A stretch of 64,000 nucleotides of DNA from Trichobilharzia szidati. Lineage: Eukaryota > Platyhelminthes > Trematoda > Strigeidida > Schistosomatidae. The notes beneath the pieces were generated by a model. The model was given only the letters and a program-made list of their open reading frames with translations. It was not told where the DNA came from and did no database searches. This document shows positions 35,701 through 46,887 of the stretch, piece by piece. The position numbers were made by a program, and so were the translations under genes. Every line of letters begins with the position of its first letter. Positions within the stretch are counted from its first letter, which is position 1. Location: NCBI GenBank assembly GCA_944472155.2, contig OX235279.1, positions 119,714,110-119,778,109 on the forward strand, read 5' to 3'.

Positions 35701-38059
35701 ATGACAGTTGTGAAATTTCACTGCTATATAAGAGCCCTGGTATACTAAGAGACAATTAAGCCAATCGAACGACTTGATGCCAACAAACTGAGAGGAATGC
35801 TTACTCAGGCTACATTGCAGAAATGTATTCATCGCATCTGTCGGACAGAAGAGCTCACGTGTTTCGTCAACCAGAAAAGTGGTGGTTAGTAGCCTCATCG
35901 TTGCAGTACTTCCATGTCACTTTGGAACAGTTTCCTCATTTACGTCCATTAGATAGTCTTAACATGAGGGTCTCCAACAAGACAGATTGAGAATTAGAAT
36001 TCTAACTCATTATAAGGGAGCGATAACTAAGTTAGGTTTTGAGGACATGTGCACTGCTTCTCTCTTCTAAACTGACATAGCACATATTCTTGAAATTCTA
36101 GGACTTCTTGTTTATTTTAGTAAAGTCAAGGTACCTCTACCATATGTATAGTTACCGCTTAGTTGATATGTATTTGATTTCAGTAAGCTGTATAGTTACT
36201 TAGACAACTTCACATTTCTTAACGTCCACTCCTCAGACAAATGTGTGATCAGCAGGCTGCTAGAGATCAGAACATGCTGACACCATCGATACGAAATTTA
36301 AAATGATCAGAAGCCAATAATTATTTGGTAAAAATAAGGAAATAACTAATATTTTTGTTTCTTATGTGAGTATAAAATAGGATGGCTGTTATAAACATTT
36401 GCTTAAAGACATATATATATATATATATAAATGGAGATTTTTCTATGTTAATGTCAAACTGGGACTAATTCAAACCACCAAAAATCCTAAACATTAGCGT
36501 AAACTGTCAAGTCGATACTTTTAAATTAGACTGCATTTTGATGGTAGGTTGTAAGAGATAGTAAGGTTTAAGTGAAATAAAAATACCTAAGAACAAATGT
36601 TAGTGACATCCGTATTGTTAACGAGGCATCCAGAAACTCATCATCAGTAGAAGTAACTGAAAGAACCAGAGATTTAAATGGGATGTTTCAAAGATTCTAA
36701 GTACAGATTTCTCTAAAATATATGCAAATTTATAACCATGTGGATGAATGTATTGTCTCTAAGACACTTGTTTTACATGCGACCTACCGTTGCTGCACAA
36801 TTGGGCTAGTTGGTAAACTACTACATCCATATGCAGGACAAGTATCAGGTTATTTTGTCTGCTCCACTGGGGCTTAGTGGTGTCAAGTCTGTGTAGGAAT
36901 CACTTTGTGTTTACAATTAACATGAAATATATGAAATGATTTTCACGCCTTATCATCCTACTCGTCTATTTAAACTGAATAAATACATTTTCATCAACAT
37001 GGTTAACTCGTTTTGCGTGATTGATGTTGCTAACTTCACGGACCTTGTAAGTGTAGATTGTAATTAATATTTCGTGCAACTTCTGATTTGTAAGCATACT
37101 CTACCTGTTACACACAGACATGACATATACGACAGCCACTGATATGATGAACACAGACTTAGTTACTAATCGTTCAATCCCAGACAAGTTTAATAATCCT
37201 TAACACTTTCCTCATATCTCGACCCAATGGAAGACTGTTTTCAAATGCTAGCATACCATTGGTATTTGGACTTGGCTACTACACATTTGCAATGTGTTCA
37301 GAAAGCCAGGAAACCCATCACCACATTCTTTGTTTGTCTGAGGATAACTTATCGGGGCAGAGACAGATACACAGCCCGAACAACTCATGGGGAAAGCCTC
37401 ACACTCGAAAACTAGGAAACGCAAGCTTGACGCTGCAGAATAATGCATAACCACTGCTGAAGTGGATTGATAAGCATGAAGCTCAACTGCAAAGAAGATT
37501 CTTATCACTGTTTTCACCTATCTTAAATCATTTACGTTGTGTGTAAAGCGGAACATTTAGAAACTTGATCTTTTCAACTAATTATATTAATAAGCAGAAA
37601 ATATTAATAAAATTGAATGAGGTGATGTTTCTCTTCGTCATTATTGTGCTACACTACTATATCGTACGACTTCTTTAACGTCACATACCTTTCTTACTTT
37701 CTGTGGCCAGATTTCAGTGTGTGGGTGTGTTGTAATGAGCTGATCATACCACACTGATAGTGCTATGCTAACTTTCAGGAATTTATCAATAACTCGTAAT
37801 TAAAAGTTGATCAGGACGAAGAATACTCTTTTCAATCAATTGTCTACAGGCGCTTACAGTTATAAAATAAGATACATTACCAATATAATAACAGATAGTT
37901 ATACAGAAGATGCATTTTTTGTTGTCCCGAGAATCTTAGCTACAACCAAGCTTTTAGGAATTAATCGTAACATAGACAACTTACCAGTCAATTTTCTTTC
38001 TCCATTTATTTCCGCATAATTATTGGTCACTAGTTTCTTGTTTGGTTAATTGCTGGTAT
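32712..38059. other. Gene-poor stretch, no recognised feature
   Basis: Read on both strands without finding a protein family, tRNA-like boxes or an element shared with the rest of the window. The longest frame is 35572-35898 (minus, 108 codons, several Cys). It has no convincing splice signals or family motif. TA microsatellites lie at 34365-34393 and 36411-36429. Promoter elements of the gene at 31-32.7 kb would lie at the left edge. Confidence 0.45.
34365..34393. repeat. TA microsatellite
   Basis: Alternating TA with a single C interruption. Confidence 0.9.
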
Positions 38060-38350
38060 CCCTCGTTGATTACCCCTTCTTATTGGCCATCTGATCATCT
38101 GTGTACAGCCGTTGATCAAAGTCTGTAGTACCCTGTTGGAAATGGTTTGCATGACGCGACAAGTCACCAAACCATATAGAAACACTGACTGACTTGACAT
38201 TAATTTTGGAAATCCGGATCTTCTCCCTTGTGATAAGTGCCACAGGTCTCCACACTGATTTAAGATTAGTGAACGCCTGTCTGGCTTTTTCTATGAGATC
38301 CTTGACATTAATAAGTAGTCCATACTTATATTTTGTTCCATAGGTCATTA
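38060..38350 (-). pseudogene. Fragment of RTE reverse transcriptase C-terminal region
   Basis: The minus-strand frame contains IEKARQAFTNLKSVWR and EKIRISKINVKSV, the region after the RT palm in RTE elements (the stretch before LLYG-E-W). The nucleotide sequence is also similar to 44690-44815, the same part of the RTE copy at 44.3 kb. Only about 90 codons remain, with no 5' or 3' ends. The frame is open, but the fragment is far too short to function. Confidence 0.75.
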
Positions 38351-40790
38351 ATTGTAACTAAAATCTGCCTTATACATGGGATTGCTTCTTATCTGGTATG
38401 GTTAGATTCTATTCTGCCTATAGTAATCATCTTCCTACAGTTAAACTATATATGATATGCTTCTTTCCCTTATGTTTCACTCCTTCTTGGATCTTGTTCA
38501 CTCTGACACTTTCTGTCTTATATATTGACGTGTTGTTTATTGCTGCCAGTCAATCAATTCTGATACATCTTTGATGTCATACTTTTGAAACATCATGACA
38601 TCGCTGTAGATGGCTTTCATTCCCGATACCTCACAATTTCAGGTTTGTAATTCGTATTCATTATTCTTATCTGTTAATGTATTACCGTGTTGCAGACAAA
38701 TCCCTTATTCTGCAATAATGGGTAACTCAAATGTTGTGTCTATTTGACAGAAAGTTGGATCTCTAATTATCATTCCATATTTCTTATACGAAATCTACAC
38801 TGGTCGTGTGAATTCTTTCCTTCTAACCATATTCCAACCGAGGACTTTAACTTCTCTACTGTTTCCACTTACTGAAGACAACACTATTAGGTCCGGGTAA
38901 AACATTAATCCTGTGGTGAGTAAGAGTGCAACACTCCAACGTGAAGGTGATGGATACAGCTAAATAATCTTAACGAGCTGAAAAAATATGATTGTAAGCA
39001 GAGTGAATATAAAACGTTTCCGGCTCCGGTGATAACCATGTGGGAATCAAACTTGCTTACATCTTCCCGTGACTATAAAGGCCAAACCTTGTTGCTCCAG
39101 TGTCACATTAATCCTGACGGCAACGATTTGACAGTGTTGTTTTAAAACAACACTTTGATTCGACCTCCGAAGCATGACAGTCGACATTGCCTGAAAGTGT
39201 ATGAAAACAAATAAGTGAATACGCTGAACTGCTTGTCCGTCTGCTCTGCTATCAGCATGGCCTGTTTATTGGATGTATCTCTTTTTATCGTTACCAAATC
39301 AAAGTTTGATGGTGTAAATAATAATAGGCATCACTAGTGATCGATAACTTTCATACTGGAAGACATTCAAATTACATATATAATTTTCACTCCATGTCTG
39401 TCCGTCCATAATAACGATGCATATTAGAAATAACTGGATTTGCACTCTGTCTAAGTGCAGTCGTATTAATAAATATGTGATGCATTTACACTCAGCCAGC
39501 CAACAGAGACGGAGACTTGCCTGCTGTAATTTGTGTAATGCAGCATGTGTAAACGAGTTACCAGGTATCATACAACTTCTTCATAAATCATAGTGTTTAT
39601 TTACATAAGAAGTGAATTTCTTTCTCATCTGTGTTTATATTTACAGACAGAGTTACAGTTTGTCCCAGTGATTCTAGCGCTAAGAGTGACTTGTTTTCTC
39701 CCACTTTCCCACTTGTGGTATCAAGCAGATCATACATATAACTTGGTTTGAATATTTTTGTCTTCCAAAGAAAATCATAGTGAATTTTCACCTTGAAATG
39801 TGTAATTCATAGATTACTAATATAATTCTATGCTTTGTCAGTTCGCTTAAGTGGCACGAACTGATTCTATCCTCTAAGATGAGTTGAACCGGCCACACCA
39901 CTGGTGAAATCAGCCTAAGCGAGCTACGTGAACTTCTCTGCGTCTAGCAAAAGGAAACTGGTTGAATTGAGTAGTTTTCAACTAATCACATCAGTCAGTA
40001 GCAAATACCACCATGATATAGAGTGTATACTGCCTGTTGAAACATATAAAAAGAAGTAAATTGGATACAGCGGAAAACTTATATATCTCTGTTGGCCGCG
40101 TCTTTATCAAATATCTTGAAAAATTACGTCAAAGGTTTGTTTTACATTTACTATAAATCCAAAGTTACTCGCGGATTTTGTCAACACGTAAACTAATAAA
40201 AAGTTTCGATAAGGAAAGGAAGACGAAATTTGCAGTATTGTTCGACTGCAGAACACTGTCCTCAGCTGCACAGCAACGATCATACTTTCCAAATAGTTTG
40301 ATAGCATTCTTGTGGAGATGTTGGCAGCCGGGTCGCCAAAAGCACTCTGTTTGCCAAATCGAGTATTATATTTCACAGATATAAGTTCTTCATCTAAAAA
40401 AAACTACGGCTAAATCAAATCTCTTAAATTCGTTAGTAAGAATATTATGATCTTTGTTATAGTATTGAAAATACACGGCCCAGATTGGGGAAAGGGATTT
40501 TCATGCTAATTCACGCTGAAGATAATACTTAGACTGATATTGAAAAGTATGTGAGAAGAATCGCAAGCTCAAAGAACGAACAAACCACTAGGGCATTGTC
40601 ATATCCACATGGTTATTTTTGCATGCACAAGATTTATCATAATCCAGACGAATTCTCTTTTACTCTGTCCATACGCTCGAAATGTCTCAGTAGTAATACT
40701 GGTAATAATTATAATCATGAAATAAACACAGTTTTCACACCGACAAAAACAAAGAAATCGCATGTGAATCAACACATTTAATTAAAGGAT
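38351..40790. other. Mostly unassigned; one possible terminal exon near 39.6-39.8 kb
   Basis: On the minus strand, 39804 down to 39597, an AG-preceded frame runs VKIHYDFLWKTKIF ... LGQTVTLSVNINTD and stops in a TAAATAAA context that also supplies AATAAA. It reads like the last exon of a beta-rich protein, but I cannot name a family and no upstream exon was located. The rest shows only weak tRNA-box-like traces (near 39045, minus) and AT-rich DNA. Confidence 0.3.
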
Positions 40791-40794
40791 TCCA

Positions 40795-40985
40795 TCACGA
40801 GCTGAAATCAGTTACAGGAACATTGGAGAACCTAGGAGTGGTGGACAGTTACTCTGTCCTAGTTTGGGACTCTTCACGGTACTCATCCAACAGGATTCGA
40901 ACTCACGACCTTCCAGTCACCAGGAGAGCTCGTAGACCATTCCGCCATTATGACCCGACCTAGTGGTCTATGAATTCAACTTCTT
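40795..40985 (-). mobile_element. SM-alpha-like SINE with hammerhead relic
   Basis: On the minus strand, box A-like ATGGCGGAATGGT (about 40948-40936) and box B-like GAGTTCGAATCC (40904-40893) form a good tRNA-like head. Downstream is AGTCCCAAACTAGGAC (about 40874-40859), the stem II of SM-alpha hammerheads. The CUGAUGA and GAAA boxes are mutated (CCGTGAAGA-like and CAGA), so the ribozyme is dead. Confidence 0.65.
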
Positions 40986-41044
40986 CCAATTCAAGAAATA
41001 GCGCGATCACTAGCCAATATCATCGGCGAGTATTTTTCCTCAAA

Positions 41045-41175
41045 CCGGACCAGTGGGGTACAGCACGTCCCAGTGGCTTAATGGTTTACGACCTTGCCTC
41101 GCAACTGGAAGGTCATGGACTCAAACCCCGATGGTGCATATTGCTCAGAAGGTATGACGTCCTGAATGTCGAGAC
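41045..41175 (+). mobile_element. tRNA-like SINE head, opposite orientation
   Basis: TGGCTTAATGG (41074-41084) and GGACTCAAACCCC (41117-41129) are box A and box B equivalents, in the same arrangement as in the hammerhead SINE at 56.0 kb. The ribozyme part is not recognisable. It sits head to head with the preceding SINE. Confidence 0.5.
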
Positions 41176-41179
41176 TGAT

Positions 41180-41817
41180 TTAAAGTGCTTAACTTCGTAG
41201 AAAGTAAGTTCACATGGCGGCTTTGCAAATGGCTCTCTTAAATGTTTGAAAAATTACCCTGTAGTGGCCGAGTTACACATCTTAGAAGTTTTGTTTTAGA
41301 CTATTTTATTGATGATTTCACCATCCTTCCGTAATAGATTGTTATTTAAATGCTCTAGTTCGCTGATATAGACAGAATTCTATGACCACTCGAATGATGC
41401 AAAGCATTCACAGTAGTGAGGAAACAAAACAGCACACTCATCTAGAGATTCAATTTGAAATGGCGTATGGGTTTCTGAAGATAGTGCAATCATTCTAATG
41501 AGATTCTAAGCAAAACTCTAAGTTTAAAGATACAGTGATAGTAAAAATTGAGTGGACGTTCAATCAACTTGTTTATTCGAACCAGTTTCTTGTTCGTTGG
41601 ACACAACAATCCCTGTCGTGGCTTAGACGTTTGCTCTCCGAAAGAAGACCGCACCAATACGATAAGAAGTAATTATATGTGTTATACTGACGTTATTTGT
41701 AGATTTACTCAGTACAGTGATAGCAACCAACTGTGAATCACATGGTCAAGTTGCCATGAAATTAACTTGCTGCATTGGATTGTACGTGTTTGGTCAGTAA
41801 ATCTTCGGCTTACCGCC
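41180..41817. other. No gene seen
   Basis: Unique AT-rich sequence up to the start of duplication copy A. No frame or element recognised. Confidence 0.4.
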
Positions 41818-42131
41818 CGTCTTTCAATACCGTTTGCGTTGAAATGGAACTGGGTGTTATATAAGTAAAATAGTATTGAGTTCCAGAGAGTTGTCTTCCG
41901 GCTACAACAATCTTTCCTTATACCTTTCCTGACCTCTTCTGATCTGCTCATCCGATGCTCTACGGTCGCTGAGTTCCCGTTTCTTCCATACTGTTGGTAT
42001 TTCCTTGTCTGTTTTTTCTGGTAGTTTCTTTTGGTTTGTCTAGATTAACTTAAATGAAAATTACCAGGATTTTGGATGCTCCATTGTTGCTCTTAAATTC
42101 TGTTTCTTCGGTATATACCCTATGTTTCTCA
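41818..42131 (+). repeat. LTR remnant of BEL/Pao element (copy A)
   Basis: Precedes the gag frame. It contains a TATA-like GTTATATAAG near 41860 and ends with CA at 42131. Three bases later TGGTGAC (42135-42141) matches the first seven bases of a primer-binding site complementary to tRNA-Trp. The 5' edge coincides with the duplication edge, so the LTR may be truncated, and no 3' LTR was found. Confidence 0.55.
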
Positions 42132-42149
42132 TTTTGGTGACGCTCTATA

Positions 42150-44000
42150 ATGCTTGAGGCTAGGAAAAGAAGAAGCAGATTGGACGCAAGCACCATGGTA
42201 AGTGCTGATAATGAAATACTTCATGATATTGATGATATGCCCGAAGTCATCGTTAGTAAGTGTGATAAAAACTGTTTGTTGAGGAACGAGTCGATTCAGA
42301 GAAGAAAAGCCTTTAAGATATCTTAATTTCATTCACGGCCTGTTGAAATGAATCCAGCAGACTACCCTCAATTCGTCAAGGGGATTGAATTTATGTTGAG
42401 TGACAACAGACGAAATGATGAAATGAGGTTGATTTGCATACTGAGGCATTGTACTGGTGCTGCTTCTAGTGCGACAGAGCGGTGTATGTTTTTGTCTCCT
42501 ACGGAGGGTTATACGGAGGCAAGGAGAATATTACGCCAGAAATTTGGAAGGACATCTATGATTTCTGAGAGAGTGTTTCACACTACCAAGAGTAATGATT
42601 GACAGTTAAAAGATGGCTCCACGGATCCCACTTCATTTTTGGATAAATCGGTAACCTATAAAAAAACCTTGATGTCTCTGAATTCGAGTTCTATTACTGA
42701 GATAATCGCCAGACGTCTACCTACTCAGTTATATAGAAAGTGGTTAAGATCAGTGGCCGCTTAGAGGAAAAGGATATTGAGCCTAAATTTTGTGATATCT
42801 TGATGCTCTTGGAAGATAGTGTAGGCCGAACAATCAGTAAATTCGCAAACATCTTACACCTCAATACTGAAGCTGACAGATTCGCGAGTAAAGGGAAATC
42901 ATCTGTGAGAAAGGCTTGCATGGCAGTGTCAACCAGAAAGATGTATTACTTGTGGTAAGTCACATCCACTACATGAATGTGCTGATCTTCTTAAAATGCC
43001 CCCTTTGGAATCAGTCCAACTCGAAACAACTACAGAAACAACTATGTTTCGCTTGTCTGAAGGAAGGACATATGAAATCGAGTCGTACAAGAAAGAATAT
43101 GAATGACCCTGGTGATTCAGTAAGATTGCAACCATTGCTGAGAAAGGATAAGAATCGTGTTGCTTCAGCTAATATTATCTGTGAGGCAAATAATGTACGA
43201 AAAGTATATTAAGGTGTGTTACCAGTTAGAGTGTGGTCGTCTGTTGATATGTATGCATCGTTAGATAATGGATCTTATGTCACTTTGATTGACTCTCAGT
43301 TAGCCAACCACTTAGATATCAAAGGACCTAAATAATTTCTAATGCCTTGTCCTCTGAACGAGTGTCATTTTGCTTGGCATCCTTAGCTACTCCAACCAGT
43401 ATACAGATACAAAATGCATATACTACTTTTCATATAAATCTCGATGAAATCGTGACATCTGAAAGTGAGATCGACGAAGACGCCACTTGGTTGGACAGTG
43501 AGAGGTCATGTATCATGTCTTGTCAAAAATGATGATGCGGACACGATTCATCACATTATGATTCGTGCAATGTATAATAGGGAGTTTGATGGTGACAGTA
43601 GTCCAGAAACTTCACTTTCTGCTGAGGACGAGAAGGCGGTCAAGTTGGTCGAGTGTGTCCGAGAATCTTCATTTCACTACACACCAACCATGGAAATATA
43701 AGGATGACAGATTGATTTGTAACCGCGATGTTTCCTTGAAGCGACTTGTGAGTTTGACAGGGAAATTTTTTTCTAAGTCTAATGATAACCATTGATAATC
43801 ATACAGCGAGAGGACATGTAGAGGTAGCAATTAACCAAGGCAAACCAGGAAGGTGGCATCTATCTGACCAACTAGTTCCCAAACGAAAAATAGACTGGTA
43901 AACTACGTATAGTGTCGACCGCTCTGTAAGGCACGATGGTTTGCCCTTGAATGACGCCTTATGCAATTTAGCAAACAGTGTCGGATAATTCATTGGCGGT
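42150..44000 (+). pseudogene. BEL/Pao gag-protease-RT remnant (copy A)
   Basis: ATG at 42150 opens a gag frame with a TAA at about 42325 and then NPADYPQFVKGIEFMLSD and ARRILRQKFG (42348-42602), as in the DUF1759 part of Pao gag. Zinc-knuckle pieces follow in two frames: CITCGKSHPLHEC (about 42925) and CFACLKEGHMKS (about 43044), the latter lacking its last Cys. A retropepsin-like LDNGSYVTLIDSQLA lies near 43263, with DNG where DSG is usual. RT N-terminal traces (KPGRWHLSDQLV; LNDALCNLA) reach about 43990. Many stops and frameshifts make it dead, and the RT palm, RNase H and integrase are absent. It is Sinbad-like by style. Confidence 0.75.
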
Positions 44001-44260
44001 AGGGTGGTTGGAAATTCAGTATCATCGAGTTCCAACTCAGATACTTGCGATGGTGGAGATGCTAGCGCAGTGAAGAAGCCTGCAGTTGCAGCTTTTAAGC
44101 TGTTGTTGAGTGGTGTGCTACAGAAGACACCCCAGTCTTTGCAAAAGAACAGGGTCGCGCCATCAGAGTCCAGTTCACAAGATGAAAGTAGTCAAAGTAA
44201 ACATATAAAAACTTTTCTAGAGATACATGATGAAAGGCTTAAGGTATCTTCTACTGTTAT

Positions 44261-46887
44261 TAATCTTAATTATTCCCTTGGGTTCCGAGTGGAACATAGG
44301 GCTTCAAAACCACATCTCCATTTTGTCCTATCTTCTGCCGCCTTCTTCAGCTGCTTCCACGATTGACCATAGTCTCTCACTTCTTCATTCAACTCACACG
44401 ATCTCCTACACATCACCCTCGGACCGACGACCGACTCGTCGCTTCCCATTTGGATTCCACTCGAGCGATGGCCTACATTGCGTGCGACATCATTCGATGG
44501 TCTCCTCGATGTATGCCTGAACTATACCAGCTCCTGGTTGGTCTGTTTCCAGAGTTTCTTGTCGCTAATTATTTTGGCCAGCCATTTGATCTTCAGCACG
44601 CAGCTAGCAATGGCAGCTGATGATGAAAGTTTGCCGTAGCCGGTTGGAAGTCCTTTTCGTTACACGCAAGGCAAGTTTTTGATCCGTAGAGAAGAACTGA
44701 CTGACTTGACATTTGTGTTGAAAATCCGAATCTTATGGTTTATGCTGAGGAGTGCAGAAGATTCCCAAACCAATTTCAGATTGATGAAGGCGTATCTTAC
44801 CTTTCTGAATCTGGCTGGCTGGCTTTCACATCTTCATCCGTTCCCCTGGCTGTGGTTGAAACAATGCTTCCTAGATGAGTAAAAGAAGTAACCTCTGTCA
44901 AATTTCTCCATTTGATAGCGGTTGGTGCTGTGGCTGTTGCTGTTGGTGCGTGTTTATCTTCATCACCTCCATCTTATCAATGTTCATCTGTAGTCCTGTT
45001 TTCTGATTGCCTCTGCTACCAGTTTGTTGGTCTTCACCTGAGAGTCTTCGAGTTTGTGCAACATTAGACGTATATCATCCACACGCGAAATCCGCATCTT
45101 CTAGAGACTTTTTATCGGTGGTCCAGTCTAATCCTGTCTTATCACTCCCCGTGCACAGTCTGAAGCATCATCCAGTCCGCCACAATAAAGAATATCACTG
45201 TCGATTATAGGAAGCCTTGTTTCAATACTGAATTCACTTCGAACGCCTCTCTGAGTTTCCCGTTGTGGATCACCTGACACGTGGGATTGTCATATAGCCA
45301 CCTGTTGAATGAGGTTGATAAGGATTTGGGAACTGCCTGCCGTAGTGTAGAAGCAGTGTCCAAATTACTTCTCGGTAAACGCTGTCTGTCGAAGGTCTTA
45401 TCGAAGTCAATGAATTCGAGATGGGAAGAGGTTTGACTGCCATTCTATGCTTTATTCTGTGATGACTATGTGTGGAGTTGCAATTCCATGAGCACATGAT
45501 TCGCCTTTCCTGATTCCAGCTGGTTCCGGGCTGAGGGATTTCCTCATCCGGTGAATCATTTATTCTCTCGAGATGATGCGACTTAGATTTTTGCTTGTGG
45601 TGGACAACTGCATTATTCCACGCCAGTTCCTGCTGAGACGTAAGTCGCCCTTCTTTGGCGGATTGACGAGGTAGCTAGCCTTTCTTCCAGTCAGTAGGTA
45701 GCTTCCCTTCTTTCCAAACGTTTTGCAGTAACGGCGTGAGTACATCTGAGGCAGCCTCTGGGTCCAATATCAGTGCTGCCTATCCGGACCTCGGTAGCTT
45801 GATCGCGTTCAAGATTTCTGCTTTCGTTGGGGGAGTGGTGTCCACTGTCAGTTGCGTCTGTGTTGTTGGTGTTATTTCTGGGCGAGCCGAAGGTGATGGT
45901 CGATTCAAGATTTCTTTAAAGTGATCAGCCCATTGTTTTATCGATTTCTCATCTTTCGTAATCAGTGTTCCGTTGAACATCTTTTATTGGTTTCATCATC
46001 AGGGTTGATCTCTTCCCAGATAGAGACACGGTTATCTGGTATAACGTTCCGAGGTCTCTTCTACTTGAGGCCCTCCTGTTCTGCCTCAGTCGACAGCCAG
46101 TGTGTCGTAGAATTGTCTTTTGTCTTTCCTAGCACTCTCCTTCTCTTCTCTCCTGTATTCAGTGCGGTGTACACTGAACTCAGCTTCTCCTTCTCCTGTT
46201 GTCCATCCTTGCGTTGAGTCATCTTCTCTTTCACCATCCTCCTCATTTCTCTTCTATTGGCCTTTCAGGTAGGTATCTGTTGAGAGCCATTCCTTGTCTT
46301 GTCTTTTCTTTCTTCCCAGAACAGTGGTACACATATCCTCTGACATAGCTTTCAGTGAGTTCCAATGTTCTTCCACATACACAGGCTTCCTCAGTGATGC
46401 CACGTAGTGTCTCCTACTTTGCTCTCATCTGATCCGATCTGCAGTGAAGGCACCCCTTTCAGTTCTGTCTTTCAGGTCCTGAATGTTAAACTTGAATTAC
46501 AGTGACCTGTCTCCAGTTGTTTTCAGGGATTTCACCTTCACCTTGAAAGTTGCTTGCACTAGATGATCACCTGAGCCCACATCTGCTTCCCTTCCAGATT
46601 TCACATCCGGAAGGCTGTGTCTCCGCTTCCCTGAGCAGCATTGAGATGAAATCTGTCTGGTTTGTGATGTGTCCGTGAGGCGAAATCCATATCGCTGATC
46701 TCGTGTCTATCCTTGTGCTTGTACACACACACGCCCCCAATCACCAAATCATTGAAAGCGCAGAAGTCTGTGACTAGTTCTCCGTTCTCATTTGTTTCAC
46801 CGAGTGATATTCTCTCGACGCATGATGAGTTCTCCTCCTGGATTGTCTGCTCCCAGTTCACCTGGTATTCACATCGCCCATGGGGAT
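44261..46887 (-). pseudogene. RTE retrotransposon inserted in BEL remnant (copy A, 5'-truncated)
   Basis: Read on the minus strand: endonuclease frame with NENGELVTDFCAFNDLVIGG (about 46810-46750), linker with KQWADHFKEILNRP and TPPTKAEILNAIK (45980-45790), RT pieces with LSRNWRGIMQLS (45640) and SVYREVIWTLLLHYGRQF (about 45400). The catalytic box near 45090 reads DFACVDDI, with extra residues splitting FADD. The 3' end has a GAAGCCCTATGTTCCAC motif near 44305 and an AT-rich tail at 44280-44260. The endonuclease N-terminus is missing because the duplication ends at 46887. This is a different RTE lineage from the one at 21-27.8 kb. Confidence 0.8.

Larger units (their letters stand above)
41818..46887 (+). 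repeat. Segmental duplication, copy A
   Basis: Matches 50239-55308 at a constant offset near 8421 bp with only scattered substitutions (roughly 1%). It contains a BEL/Pao remnant (41818 to about 44000) and an RTE remnant on the opposite strand (44261-46887). Both ends are sharp: upstream of 41818 and downstream of 46887 the two loci are unrelated. Because both copies share the same RTE insertion in the same BEL element, the duplication is younger than both insertions. Confidence 0.93.

Noticed and set aside
35572..35898. 108-codon minus-strand ORF with several cysteines
   Set aside because: No family motif, weak donor and acceptor candidates, and no neighbouring exon found; could be chance in AT-rich DNA.
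44004..44366. 120-codon Ser-rich plus ORF, duplicated at 52425-52787
   Set aside because: Runs from BEL remnant into the RTE 3' tail, so it is a fusion across an insertion junction. Its conservation is explained by the recent duplication.
46061..46246. Charged 61-codon ORF on minus strand, also at 54482-54667
   Set aside because: Lies inside the RTE linker region in a decayed frame; not a separate gene.
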